A stretch of DNA of 64,000 nucleotides from Protonemura montana (GCA_947568835.1 OX387605.1:4650001-4714000), one strand, 5' to 3'. Shown: positions 40,201 to 51,754, counted from the stretch's first letter. Notes: a model not told the origin generated them from the letters alone. Program-made: numbers and translations.

Positions 40201-42690
40201 TACGGCAGCACATGCGCAAACACGTACAGCTCACTGCGCAGCATTTTGTGCAGACTTACGGACATCCGATTCTCTCGCAGTACTCTGGGCAGTGCAAGGA
40301 ACAATTGGTAGGTTCAACCAATAGATTGTTGGTTGCCCTTGGTAACTGCGTCGGTCGGCGGAACACTTGGACACATGAAAGTGTCTACGACAATTTTAGC
40401 CAATTTGTGCTAATTTTGGCAAAACTTCAATGGTTGATTCTTATTCGAAATTAAACGAGGATCATCCGAAGGCAAAATAAAATACAATACGACATTCCCT
40501 TCATGGTTAAAAATGCAAAACATCACGAGAAATCACAGTCGCAAATCAAATGTTGCACATTTTTTGGCCATTTTCTCACTCACCCACTAATATCGTTGAG
40601 TGTAGGTTATAGGTAGAGAAACAACGTCAATGTTACAGTCTCTGCGTGAAGATGGCCGTTAGATGACTACCTTACCGACAAAAATGCAGAGTACCGGAAC
40701 GTCACGTTAAGTGGAGCCATTGTCGTATGAAATTTAATTTCGATATTTCTCGTAGGTTACTCGCTTTTTAATATCGTTACGTGTATATCAATCGTCGAAG
40801 TAAACATTGATGGAGATTTTTTGAGTATGAAAAGTCTCAAAAGCGAGTTAACCTACGAGAAATATCGAAATTAAAATTCAGACGACAGTGGCTCCACTGA
40901 AAGTAATGTTCCGGTACTCTGCATTTTTGTTGGTTAGGTAGTCATTTGGCAGTCATCTTTCACGCAGAGACTGTAACATTGACGTTGTTTCTCTACCTAT
41001 AACCTACACTTAACGCTAATATAGTATGTAGGAGTTGGAATTTGAATCCGTACTTTTTTGCCAATGAGGTCTTAAAACTAAGAAATTGTGTAAACATTTT
41101 CTGCAGAGTTGCTCTCGATAATATTTTTTCTCCGGACCAAAATTCCTGATATCAACTCACATCACTCACTGCACTCACTGCAGCTGCGTACGCAGCGGGT
41201 GCACTGCTAGTTATCTATGAATTACATACACATTAAATGAGAAGCGTATTTCAAATGTCACTTCTGTTTTTTATTTTTCCAGGTAACTTTGAAATATTTG
41301 TCAGAAGGTAAGAGCAATTCAGTGTTTGACTGTGAAAACCTTGACGCTGCTCTGAAATTAGTCAAGGATTGGGAATCAATGATAGATTCAGACACTGTTA
41401 AAGCTGCAGAGTACAAAGGGTAAGTGATTCATGACAATGTCTTGGCTTGTAACGCACCTTGAATTTTAATCACATTTATAATTTTACCATTGATGAAAAT
41501 AATATGCATTTCATGGGTCAAATTATTTTTGAGTTTGAAATAGTTCTTAAGTGCTCTATTCATATTGCATCTTTCTACATTTTCCAGGTTTATGATCAGG
41601 GAGATAAACTCAGCGCGGTCTTGTCGTAAAGTAAGGAAAAAACATGCATGCGTATTTTTTCCTCACACTTTTAAAATAATTAATGAAAGCAGAGTTGTCA
41701 TCTTCCCGCTTCTTCTTCCCGAGATTCCGTTTCGGTGCGACGGCTTTCATCGAACGCCTATTTTTCCCTGCGAAGAACAGTAAGTGGGAATCGAGCCATT
41801 GACACATGTTTTTGAATTTGGGTCGTGCGTTGGTTTTCATTTGTCGTGAAGTAGCGAACTAAATTGTGTACAACTCTTTTTTCTTGATTTAGATTGGTAG
41901 CAATTGGCCTGGAACAATTTATTCCTTTTGTAAGAGCAAAGAAATCACATTTCAAATCAAAGTATGACCGTGTTGATGCAGTTGCACTTATTCATGAACA
42001 TTTGGTGCCTGCCCATGAGCCAGAAGCTTTGATGTGGTTGATCAGGAAAAAGAAAACTTCGTTCCCGGGTCCGATAAAGGTAAGCGCTGATGTTTAAGTT
42101 AACTTGAACGAAACTCTTGAGACTCAAGTCGGAGTGAAGTATTTGCTCATTTGATTTTTGGAATCGACCACTGTACTGACATTTTTCAAAAATAGTAGTT
42201 TTTGTTGCCAACTTTAAAAACGAACATCAAGCATAGAAGGTTCAGAGGTAGATCCAGTGTTTGGTAGCCCACAGATGATAAGAATGACAGAGATTACAGA
42301 GCTTCTCAAAACTGCTTTATGTTTCCGCAGGTATATGTGTTTTGCTGTCATTTGATCATTTGTTAACCTGTTAAGTTTAGTTATTTGAGTAGGAGAGTTT
42401 GTGTTCATAATCATTTTTGGCCATTTATCTTTTGTGTATCATAAAATAGTTTGTTTAAACCAAATTTAAACTTAATAGTTGTAAGTTGAAGTACTCAGAA
42501 ACACATGCCTATGAGAATTTCCTTTCAGTATTACTTCGAGTACCTTCTTGCACCTGGAACAGATCATTTTGTGATCAAGTTTAGCAAAAAGCAACTAAAA
42601 ACACTGAAGGAACAACCCCCGGAACTTCTGCCAGAAGCGTGGCGAGAGCACTTCTTTCCCGGATCGTTGGCCTTGAACAAGAATAGATGA
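37228..42690 (+). CDS. GON4L: GON-4-like protein, amino-terminal half, 12 exons, ends at an in-frame TGA
   Basis: Nuclear transcriptional co-regulator of the GON4L / zebrafish ugly duckling / Drosophila muscle wasted family, linked to cell-cycle and histone-gene control. Exons 37228-37487, 37619-37805, 37894-38027, 38205-38364, 38579-38882, 39229-39312, 39583-39785, 40131-40307, 41283-41419, 41588-41779, 41893-42079 and 42529-42690 join in phase to 728 aa. Family landmarks in order: TNEHVVAMV, LTRSKTK, DSSDEEYQPNEEE (about 230), PPDITTDMYDFVCEDDEW (about 325-345), DDDDEADPEYNLL (about 365), VKVSKRELNQLMTELF (about 390), LLRQHMRKHVQLTAQH (about 465), and LVAIGLEQF (about 615) matching the LLALGLKHF segment of the human protein. 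The frame stops at TGA 42688-42690. Its exon apparently continues to a consensus donor at 42714. Confidence 0.92.
37566..37626 (+). repeat. Direct repeat A: intron 1/exon 2 acceptor of GON4L
   Basis: This 61-bp segment includes the real acceptor tttctcag and the first bases of exon 2. A near-identical copy lies in intron 3 at 38036-38098. Confidence 0.9.
38036..38098 (+). repeat. Direct repeat B: duplicated splice acceptor in GON4L intron 3
   Basis: Copy of 37566-37626 with a few substitutions, including an intact polypyrimidine tract and cag acceptor. The exon-like sequence after it diverges within about 10 bp and runs into T/A homopolymers, so it looks like a decoy acceptor rather than a duplicated exon. 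Confidence 0.85.
40345..40560 (-). repeat. Copy of the interspersed repeat also present in hnRNP K intron 6
   Basis: The reverse complement aligns with about 4800-5005. Shared blocks are tttttaaccatgaag, atcctcgttnaa, caaccattgaagntttgcc, aaaattagc and aaaattgtc, in the same order. It lies in GON4L intron 8, next to a fold-back element. Confidence 0.75.
40588..41020. mobile_element. Fold-back / MITE-like element with about 180-bp inverted arms
   Basis: Arms 40588-40770 and 40839-41020 are nearly perfect reverse complements: gtgtaggttataggtagag at one end pairs with ctctacctataacctacac at the other. About 68 bp of unrelated sequence separates them. No transposase, as expected for a MITE. Target-site duplication is not clear. 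It lies in intron 8 of GON4L, and its transcript would form a long hairpin. Confidence 0.88.
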
Positions 42691-42713
42691 GACTGGAGCT
42701 AGGAGAGATGATG

Positions 42714-43604
42714 GTAAGTGTGTTCTTTAAAAGAGTAAAGAATCCCAATATTCTAGATGTAATATCTTGGAGAAAGAGAGTAGATACCTTTGATAACAGA
42801 ACCATAGGTTAGATGATTTGACGTGCTTTACAGTTTTGCTCTGGTTTGAAGACGTTTTTTAGCCCTGAAAAGGGCGTCAAGTCTCGAAGTTTGGCGAGGC
42901 ACGGCTCGCCATCTTCAGAAAAGTCTTCATTCTCAATCTTCATTCTCTTGAAGATGGCGAGCTGTGCCTAGCTGAAACGTCGAGACTTTAGGCTCTTTTT
43001 AGGGCCGCAAACTTTTTCAAACAAGAGCACAACCGTAAAGCACGTCAAATCATCAAACCACGGCTCTGAAAATCATCACTCAACAACGATAGGTTCTTTT
43101 ATCGATGGTAGAAGTGTGCACGCATCGAACTGCGTTTGGCAGGAGTCTCGAAAGACAAACAAGGATTTGAGGGAGTGAGCAGAGTTTTTGCTATCAACTC
43201 ATAACTCTCTTCAATCATAGGAAAAAAAAAAATTAATGGCTAAAAATCAAGCCTGCAAACTGTACCTGTAAATTGGTCTTGGTTAACTTATTGCATTATT
43301 GCCATTGTTCGTGCGGCTGTATTTATTATTCTACCAAGAATAATTGTGCTTGTACCTTTGTGTCTTTGCTTGGTGACAAATGCAATGATTGTGTAACCCA
43401 AACGCATCCAAATCAAAGCAGAAAATCGGGAAAATTGGTTTAAATTAAAAATGAATAAATACATATCAGTTGAAGTCATCAACTCATCAATTATCAAATG
43501 AAATCAATTTGAAAATATTGAAGTCTGTCACTGGATTTGTTCTTACAACATTCCTTTATTATGTGAGCAATCTCATTCTATTCTTTTTTATTATTTTCTT
43601 GCAG
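42714..43604 (+). other. Intron in the 3' UTR of the short GON4L unit
   Basis: Begins with a consensus donor (gatgatg/gtaagtg), 23 bp after the TGA, and ends at a good acceptor (ttattttcttgcag/ACC, 43604). A donor less than 50 nt past the stop would be tolerated by nonsense-mediated decay. It contains the fold-back element below. Confidence 0.55.
42797..43068. mobile_element. Second fold-back element with about 120-bp imperfect inverted arms
   Basis: Arms 42797-42918 and 42948-43068 are imperfect reverse complements: gatgatttgacgtgcttta pairs with taaagcacgtcaaatcatc, and ggctcgccatcttc with gaagatggcgagct. No coding capacity. It is unrelated in sequence to the element at 40588-41020. Confidence 0.82.
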
Positions 43605-43790
43605 ACCAAGGCCTGAAGCTGTCTCTGTGCCAATCCAGGGCTTATCTGCACTAACAGGCTAATCTGAGAGCAGTTAAGTCATGCACATCGTTGCTAAATT
43701 GGTTAAAATGCTCAAACAATCAACCATGCTGTGGTATTTAGGATTAAATGTTATTATTTTAAGGTGAAAAATAAAAAACTATTATTGAAT
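43605..43790 (+). terminator. Probable terminal 3' UTR exon and poly(A) signal of the short GON4L unit
   Basis: All three frames meet stops soon after the acceptor at 43604, so this exon is non-coding. AATAAA at 43770-43775 is a plausible poly(A) signal. Confidence 0.5.
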
Positions 43791-44447
43791 TAATACTTGT
43801 TGGGGTGCAAAATGTAAGAGAGTAGAAGGGTAAGTTATCATTTTTATTTTTATTAAAAAGTGGGCCAATACCACTATACCTACGTATATCTTGACTAAAC
43901 CTGGTAAGCAAAAGTGTGATAAATTCCAATTATCTTCATATTCTTCTTACCAGATCTAGCAAGCAATTTAAAAAAGTAGGTGCTGAATAAATATTTTCTT
44001 ATGATTTGTAGTTTTCACCAACTATTAATACAATTATTAACAAAATGATCAGCATACAAATCATATCCTTGCAGCTTATTGAAATGAACATTTAATTAAA
44101 AAACTATGCAAGTTATTCATTACCAGTGCATAATGCTTCAGACCAAAGGAATGGGCACCTACCTTAAATCATAATTAGGTAGTTTCATTAATTGGGTTGT
44201 GACGGCGCTCGAATTTTGAAGTTATGCCAATCTTCGCATGTTCACCAACTTACGAAAAGAAAATTGCTTAATGTTTGGAAACTAGCTGTCAATGTCAGAG
44301 CGCCGAGGAAATGAACGCTAAAAATGCCAAAGAATATTTATTACCGAGCGGGCTGCACCATAAAAGGGATTTAATAAGGGACCAATGGTTTGGATGGGTT
44401 GTCGTGTGTGTAGTAAATGAGGCTATACCTCAAATTGCTGGCGGTGA
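43791..44447. other. Gap between the two GON4L units
   Basis: AT-rich at first, with mixed composition from 44190. No family-like exon and no clear promoter. Overlapping short frames at 44275-44632 lie in other frames and carry no known domain. A TGA (44445-44447) directly precedes the first ATG of the downstream unit in its frame. Confidence 0.5.
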
Positions 44448-47400
44448 ATGTCAAATGTCTTCAGTGCACACAGCCTAGTGTTAAGCACACCCTTCGTTGC
44501 TATCCTGAAGATGAGCGTAACCAGTTTGCATGTAGACCCAGGCCACAGCAAGAGAAAACAATTCGAAATGGATCCAACTTACTTGAAACAGACACTGCCA
44601 AGTATGCCACTTATTGGCTCCACGCCTTTTAAGTCTGATTCTTCAGATAATTCCGTGGATTTGTTGGAAAGACCATCGCCATTCGTACCTGCCAGCACAC
44701 CAGCACCGTTTTCAGCATCAACTAACTTATCAGTCACTGTTGCTTCAGACTTAACTCACTATCCTGATGATATCAACATAACCATCTGTGGATCTACTCT
44801 GAATGGTCTCAAGCTTTACCCTACACCAGTTGTAATTCGAGAAGCTGGACGTCCACTGCCGAATGACAAGGATTCTTCGTCCGAATCAAAGGATGCAAAG
44901 CTGCCAGCTGTACCTGATGTGCCTCCACCTGTATTGCGGACAGGAAGAAGTGGTAGTAAACTTGCTCTTGCCCTTAAACAAAATTCTCAAGATCCTAACG
45001 ATACTGGGCAGGACAATGAAGACGAAATGGCAGCTCTGATGGCTGCTAGTTCAACTATCAAAGGCAATAAGAAAAAGCAATTTCCTCAAGTGCCCAATCC
45101 AGCTGCTATTCGTAAGAAAAAACTGAAGGAATTGAAAGATGCGCAGCTTTTACTCACTATGGTTGATAATGAAACAGAATACTTTAGAGAAGAAAACCGA
45201 AAGAACTTAGCGAGTGCTTTTTTCTATTTAATGAAGGACCGAATGGAGGAGAACAAAGACACTGAATTGTTAAATGAAGTTATTGAAACTATGACTGAAT
45301 TTGATGCGACTGTAACGCCTGTAACTGAGTTTTACAATAGGATGACTGGGCTATTGAAAAATTATCCAGAACTTGCTAAGCAGTTCATAACATTTCTTCT
45401 ACCTGAGCAAGCATGGGAATGTGGAAAGTTCTTGGAATACATCAAAATGGAAAACATGAGGAAATTTGTAAAGAAAATAAAAGCTTTTTTTGCAAAACAA
45501 CCACAGCTATTTCGCCTGGTGTTTGCTGCCCTCGAAAATCTCAGCGACAATGAAAACGTCACTATGGAAGAAGTGAAATCTACAATCATACCACTCCTCA
45601 AAGGAAATTCTGTTCTAATAGACAGCTTTTTAATGTTAATACCACAAGGAAGGCCACCTGAAAGTTTGATGTCAATGGATGTGGAAGATATGGACTTCGA
45701 TAGTGACAACTCAGGCAACGAAGAAGAAAAGTTGGTCCTTCCTAACCAGCCTGATGTGTATGGAAATGACCATTGCATTTGTTTTTGTCATGACTCAACA
45801 GATGACAAGTTTCGAACTCGGTTTTTCCACTGTGTTTCCTGTGGCACAAGATTCATTCAGGGCCGAGTTTACTTGCAAACGGCAAGACATTCCCGGTTAG
45901 CGAATGTTACCTTTCCCGAAGATGAATGCCAAGCTAAACGTATCTATCTGAAGAAAATCCCTCCTAAAGCGCGTGGACGCAGAGTAAAGAAGCCACCTGA
46001 AAATAGGGAAAACGTTGATGCTCCTCAAGACCCCTCATCTGTCACGCCTGATGCAGCCAACAGCTCTGCAGCCAAAGATCCTACAACTCCTGGTACATAT
46101 ACTCCTAATTGCAGTGAAAATTCTGATCCCAAGAGATACAAGATTTCAAATGGCAGAGCATTAAAGTCTGCTGTCCGATCATTGGATATGTCATCATCAA
46201 TAAGTGACGGCTCAAATTGTCTTGCAAACGATTCCAGTGTCAGTGTCGTACATTTGTCAGATCCCCTCGGCAACCAGCCGCTCGGCATCTATTCTCTGGA
46301 CCAAGAATTTGTGACTCTCGATGCCTTTAACCACAATCGCATGGTCACAGAAGGAACAAACGTTTTATCAGATCTTGGTTGTAGGATGGTAACCACAACA
46401 TTAGAAAATGTATCTGATGGTTTGGGTGCGTTCGATTACAATACCAGTGAAAATATTACGATTGACAATGGCAGTGCTACTACATTAGATTTATTTGATT
46501 TACAAGGAGCCGTGCCATTGGCCAATGTTGCTTGCATAGCAATGGATGCATATGATGAAGAGCTGTGTCCTATAGAGAACAGTGGAGATTTCATAACTTT
46601 GGAAGTGTATAATAATAATGTGGAGATGGGAACGCTGCTCAATGCTCAAAGTGTTGTCGTCCAAGAATTAGGCATTGATTCAAACTGTTCCGAAAGTGTT
46701 TTATTAATTCAAGAGCCAATGGACACAAGTTATGTGCTACCTTCAATACCAGTCCACGTAAGCAACATGGAAGTCGACAATATGCAATGTGTACCTGAAA
46801 AAAATGATTCTTCGATGTTGGTTGCTTCTTCCAAATTACTGGCTGAGAACCAATCAGCTTTACCTGCGTTAGGTGAATTGACAACAGGTCCAATAAGTGT
46901 GCCTGTTGCAACTAATTTGGATTCTTCCTTAGTATTAAATGCTTTGTCGTGTCATTTATATAAAGCTACATCTGAATCTGACAATTCACCAGGCACCGAT
47001 AATTGTGCTTTCTCATCAGAAAGACCGCCACCAGAGAAATCTAAAGACACTGTTGATAGTAAAGCAGAGCCAGCTAAATTTCTACCAGTAGAGGTTTGCA
47101 AGACTTCACCTGAAAATTTGTTAGTCGTTGGTAAGAATTCAGTGGGTGAAGCTAGAAGACCCTGTGAGGATGAAACAGAAATCCTAAGCGATTTTCCAAA
47201 TGAAGTTACAATGATCAAGAATCTTGAAAATTCAAACAAAGAGATCATGTCGAAGAAATTACCTATATACAAGGATACAATGGAACAAAAATCTGGTGAG
47301 ACCTGTGAAAATTCAGCGCTGGAACTTACAACCTCTGAAGACAGAGAAAACGATCAGGAATCAAAGATAGAGTTGAATCCAGAAGAATGTGATGGCGACA

Positions 47401-47963
47401 TACTACAAGAAGCTATGCGAAGAGAGCCTCTGCCATGGACCAAGGATGAGGACAAAGTCATTCTGCTTGAAGTTCAGCGAGGATATTGTCTAGAAAAAAC
47501 TTTTCAAAACATGACAGGACTTCCAGAGCGCTCTTTGGCAGAGGTAAATTTTAGCCTACTTTTGGTCAGCTTATATGTACCCTAGTGCTCTTACATTAAT
47601 ATATGGGTCCTCTGTTAATTGACTTAAGTTGGACAAAAATCATTTGTCCCCAAGCATTTCCAATTGTACTTTGCATGCCAATGTAATACTGTCAATCCAC
47701 GTTTTCTTTACTTTAAATTTGATGAAACACTTCAAAGCCTTTTAGGCCAAGGTTTTCAAAGAAAATAACAAAAATAGCTAAACCACAAAAGCCATCCACA
47801 ATTAGCTTTTCTAACTGACACTCATTTCGTTCGTTTTTATTTCCAGATTCAAGAGAGATTCCAACTATTAATGAAGATGTTGCAAGAAATGACGCATCCA
47901 AGAGCAGATAGTTTGAGCAGTCCAAGCACCAGCTATACCAACTCGAGCTCAAGATGTTTATGA
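44448..47963 (+). CDS. GON4L: GON-4-like protein, carboxy-terminal half (PAH-like and SANT/Myb-like domains)
   Basis: A large exon (44448-47543) joins to 47847-47963 in phase, up to 1070 aa if the first ATG is used. Seen: a Lys-rich helix and a long helical region at about residues 220-410 (LASAFFYLMKDRM, LNEVIETMTEF, FYNRMTGLLKNYPELAKQF, FKKIK-type helices) that fits the paired-amphipathic-helix domain of GON4L. A Cys/His cluster follows at about 440-485 (CICFCHDS, CVSCGTRFIQGRVYL), then a low-complexity acidic middle. The C-terminal SANT/Myb-like domain is at about 1005-1060 (PLPWTKDEDKVILLEVQRGY, with its last helix ERFQLLMKML on the final exon). The true start is uncertain: a pyrimidine-rich acceptor at 44510 would let the exon begin at 44511 in phase 0 and join upstream GON4L exons such as exon 11. 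Confidence 0.88.
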
Positions 47964-48725
47964 AAATTACTGACGATTGTATTTTTTTTCATAACCTTCA
48001 AACTTGGTGATATAAAATTCATTGGAATAATACTAATGATAACTTTATTGTGTAAACCCTAAACTAACATAACATGTTTTGCAGTCACATAAAAAAAAAA
48101 AACACAAGTTTAATATGCAGTTTGTATAGAATCAAATATTTGATTGCAGATGAAATGTTTAAGTAGACCATCTAAATGGTACTCTTTTGTAAATAACTAG
48201 ATATTTTCTAGCCTGTATATTTTTTCCATACAGCAATTTTTTGTTAAATAGTAAATAGATAATTGAGGTATCTTGTCCACGAAGCCTTTTGACGTGTCCA
48301 TAATACATGCAAGGTATATTTATTGTTACATTGGTATACAAACAAACCTCATAATTATTGATCTGATGAAATATAATGAAATATGAAATTCGATGAAATA
48401 TAAAAATACACAACAAAAATGCATAATAAGATATTACATTTCACATAGTTGAATACATTTCAGGAGAAATTTAATACAATAAAATTAAAACGATACAATG
48501 TAAGTAGAAATCGGGGTTCAGGGTTTGAGAATGGTCATTACTTATTAGTTATTAGTGTCTCTAAAACAAAATATTTGGCCCGCCATAAGCATCTGCATCT
48601 TAAATTATATTTTACAACATGCCATACCATTCTTATTTTTTGGACTTTCTTCTTTTAGTCCTCCCTACATTAATTTTCATTTACATATGAATTATAGTTG
48701 GATGGAATAACCAATATTCTAATAA
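47964..48725. other. Intergenic DNA after GON4L
   Basis: AT-rich, includes the GON4L 3' UTR and an A-rich run at about 48091-48102. No other gene recognised. Confidence 0.5.
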
Positions 48726-49135
48726 TATTGATTGATTGATTTGCTGTCCTAAATGACACAGTGTTTCAACAGGGGGTTCATGGCATCGGTGGATGAGTGA
48801 GTGATTGAACGATTGTGACGATGATGATGTCCGTAACCTAGCCTAGAAAAGTGGAACGGAAACTCGGTGCCAGGGCGTAGCCTACTGCTGTCGTAGAGCA
48901 CCACAGGAAATACCGGCAAAGCATCAACTCAAGTAGCAAGTTTCCTCCACTTATCCACTCTGTAGAGAGGTAAAGTCGCTTTGCAAGTGCCTCCTACTTT
49001 GCCTCCTACCTCTCTCTCGAACAGAACAAGTCATGTGTATGATCTCCCATCCAATACCTGACCCAGCGCAGTGTTGCTTGACATCGGTAATTGCACTAGA
49101 ATCGGTGTTTCCAACATGCCAAACACTTTTAAACG
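48726..49135 (-). repeat. 5S-rRNA-derived SINE (SINE3-like), copy A
   Basis: Read on the minus strand it starts with a 5S rRNA-like head (complement of 49033-49120). The head includes tcaagcaacactgcgc and ttggatggga, the 5S internal-promoter region (A-box and C-box areas). A body with ggctacgccctggcaccgag follows, and the tail is (CAAT)n (plus strand 48728-48743, attgattgattgatt). It aligns over its whole length with copy B at 56.5 kb. Confidence 0.8.
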
Positions 49136-49893
49136 CAATCAAGTACTTTTCGGAGTTAAATATATACACATTTATGATTTTTTATATTCACCCACCTGTT
49201 TTGGACACTTTAAAAAGAGTTGTCCAGATTTTGATCTCCCAAAATGTGTAAATAATTATGCTGTTATGAGACAATCATTTTGATGGACATTCTTCTCACT
49301 GTGTCATAATGGTACTTGTACACTGTATTTTTTAGATGGAGAACATCAAAGGACATCAAATTGGAAATTTGTTGATCTTCAAAGTGCTGATTACATTATT
49401 ATTTTTATTTGTAAGTAGTAGGTATAAATGAGCTTTGACAAACTTACCAAACCTACTACACTGACACTGCTCTTCTAGATATGTTTTAATGGCCCAAACC
49501 CGATCATTTACCCAAACATTAACACCATACCTCCCGCACCAAAAACTCTCCTGCACTATCGTACTTAATCAGAACACCTGTCAAGATGTTGACTAATTAA
49601 CAACTTATCCTTATCAATAAGAAGAGTGACTCACAGGATGCCAACGTATTTTTCTTTCTAGTTTTTTCAATAACATTCCAAATATGTAATGGGTTTCTCA
49701 TGTTTTTCATGCATTTTAGGTAAGTGATGGCTCATTCTGAGAGCTCTGCGTCATCACCCCCGATTCCTACTCTGATTAGAAAGCTAAGGGACGGGGCGGT
49801 CTCAATAAAAGGAATTTCTTCACTGTTATTCAAGCGCATTGTGTTTTGGAACTCTAGGTGATACACACAACAATTCTACCTCGCCAGGGAATC
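49136..49893 (+). promoter_or_regulatory. Intergenic DNA and promoter of chemosensory protein 1
   Basis: Mostly featureless AT-rich DNA. A TATA-like aataaaag (49804-49811) lies about 85 bp before the CSP start codon, a usual distance for these small highly expressed genes. Weak evidence. Confidence 0.35.
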
Positions 49894-51630
49894 ATGAAGA
49901 GCGTCGCCGTTTTCGCGTTTTTGTGTGTAGCTGTGGCTGTCTGCATGCCCCAAGATCAAGATTCGTTGAACATTAATCGCCTTTTGAACAACGACGCGAT
50001 TGTCAGGAAGCAAATTAATTGTTTGCTTGATAGAGCGCCATGCGATCAAATCGGAACTCGATTGAAAAGTAAGTATTTGTTTATGGTTGCTTGTAATTTT
50101 CGCTTTTCAAGGATAGTTCGCCTTGAAGACAGCGGGCATAGAAAATGTAACATTATATGGGAAAGAAAATGCTAAAAATGTCTACAACGGTTAGTCATAA
50201 TTAGCCAGAGTCAACTATGATGGCACAATTGTTAAGAGTTCCTCCATTTCTTGCAGATGTCATCTACTTTAATCGATAATTGTATTTAATTGGGATTACT
50301 TGCCCCACGCGAAGCTTGTTTGACGCTAATTTATTTTGTCAAGAAGTTGAATTCCGAAATCTATTTTTGGGCTACCTACACACCTACTTTCGCTACTAAT
50401 AGATAGATATTTCTAGTTTATAGTTTAGTCTAACTCATCGTACTGCAGCTGATAGTAGTGCGGTTTTAAGAAATCGGACTGTTAAATTCTTAACCAGCCG
50501 TTAGCCATTTTTGATCTGCAGACACAGATTCTCTCTTAATCTACTTCTAGAAACTTCGAAAATAAGACGTTGACCGTGGAAATATTTCCCCGTTCCCGCT
50601 CTTGTTATCGATCTTGAACTGGTAAATAAACACAAAAAATAGTTCTAAATTATGAGCAATCTTCATTCTGTTCTTTGTATAAACGTTAGTGTTATTCCGA
50701 AGGAAAACAGAAATAATATTTATTATGCTCAGTCACTAACATAAATGCCATGCTGGCTCCTTGGTAATATCGTGTCAAGCAACCACTTCACAAGAGTACA
50801 GACAATAGTTTTCTCACTACGGACGTAGCGCACAGGAAATGGAAAAATGTCATGTCTCTGGTCATTTTAAGTTCTCCCTTACAGCGCTAATCTGGGCTTT
50901 TCTAGACCCGTCGTCAGGCTTTTTTCGCGAAAAATGGTCGTCAACTGACAAACCTCCACGATTGATATAAATGTATCGACATTTTGAGAAGTAGAAAGGA
51001 AGCTAGACTGGATAAATGTGCAACCGAACCGGGATACGAACCCGGGACCTCCCAATTGCCGGTCGGGTGCTCTACCAACTGAGCTATCCGTACACACATA
51101 TTCCAGCTTTCGCGTGGGGTGGGATAAGGGATACCCTTGCGTAGTAATTATTTTATTGTAAAATAGTATCAAAAGAACAGCAGCAAGTGCCGTCTACTAT
51201 TACCTTCCATTACCACTTGTTGCCGGCTCAGCAGAAAGTTGATCATCTATAAACTCATTGGTTCCATAACCTTAGAGAAAAGAATGGGTTGTTTTACTAT
51301 ATAACGATGTCTCAGGGTTTGGCTATTCGACCCTACAGCTTAACGAAAAGAATGCCTAGAGCCTAAAGAGTATTGACCTCTCAGACGAAAACTCTGTCCA
51401 AAAATACGTTAACGACCCACAATCTGCTTTTATCTCCCATCATCAACCTATTGGAGATTCGATTTTGACTTTCGTGGTGATTTCTTTCAGAATCCATCCC
51501 CGAGGTGGTGAACCGTGACTGCCGCGCGTGTACCCCTCAACAGGCAAAGAACGCCCGACGTCTGATTACCTTCATCCAGCAACGGGACCCCCAGGCTTGG
51601 CAACAGATCCAGGCCAAATACAGGGGATGA
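49894..51630 (+). CDS. Chemosensory protein 1 (OS-D family), 2 coding exons
   Basis: Small secreted helical carrier of hydrophobic ligands, found in sensilla lymph and many other tissues. Exons 49894-50068 and 51491-51630 join (phase 1, after the conserved Leu-Lys) to 104 aa. A signal peptide covers about residues 1-18. The four cysteines follow the family rule exactly: C-X6-C-X18-C-X2-C (NCLLDRAPCD ... RDCRACT), giving two small disulfide loops. The ending WQQIQAKY resembles the usual W...KYDP end but stops early at KYRG. The intron holds an antisense tRNA-derived SINE. Confidence 0.96.
50880..51150 (-). repeat. tRNA-derived SINE, best-preserved copy (in CSP1 intron)
   Basis: On the minus strand: head ccttatcccaccccacgcg, then an A-box gatagctcagttggtagagc (51070-51089), an anticodon-like arm, a B-box gggttcgtatccc (51031-51043) and a unique body downstream. 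A tRNA cannot form because the sequences that should pair in the acceptor stem (tacggat and ttcggtt) do not match. Ends are approximate; no tail or target duplication was settled. Confidence 0.85.
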
Positions 51631-51717
51631 TTTTACCCCGCAATCAAGAGGGCATTTCACAGCGATGCGTTGATCATTTTACCATTGCTCCTTTCCTCAA
51701 GAAATCATTGTTAATGC

Positions 51718-51754
51718 AATAAAATAAATATTTATATTTTTAAGTATATTTATT
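51718..51754. terminator. Facing poly(A) signals of CSP1 and CSP2
   Basis: AATAAA on the plus strand at 51718-51723 (88 bp past the CSP1 stop) and AATAAA on the minus strand at 51749-51754 (about 310 bp past the CSP2 stop). Cleavage 10-30 nt beyond each would make the two 3' UTRs meet or overlap. Confidence 0.55.

Noticed and set aside
44275-44632. Two overlapping short frames, one with a Cys/His pattern
   Set aside because: Other frames than GON4L, no promoter or splice support. The Cys pattern fits no known zinc finger.
50100-50175. Read-through extension of CSP1 exon 1
   Set aside because: The frame runs past a conserved CSP donor. Splicing to 51491 restores the exact four-cysteine spacing, so the extension is intronic.
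51020-51095. Possible tRNA-Ala gene
   Set aside because: A and B boxes are present, but the acceptor stem does not pair and related diverged copies occur elsewhere, so it is a SINE.
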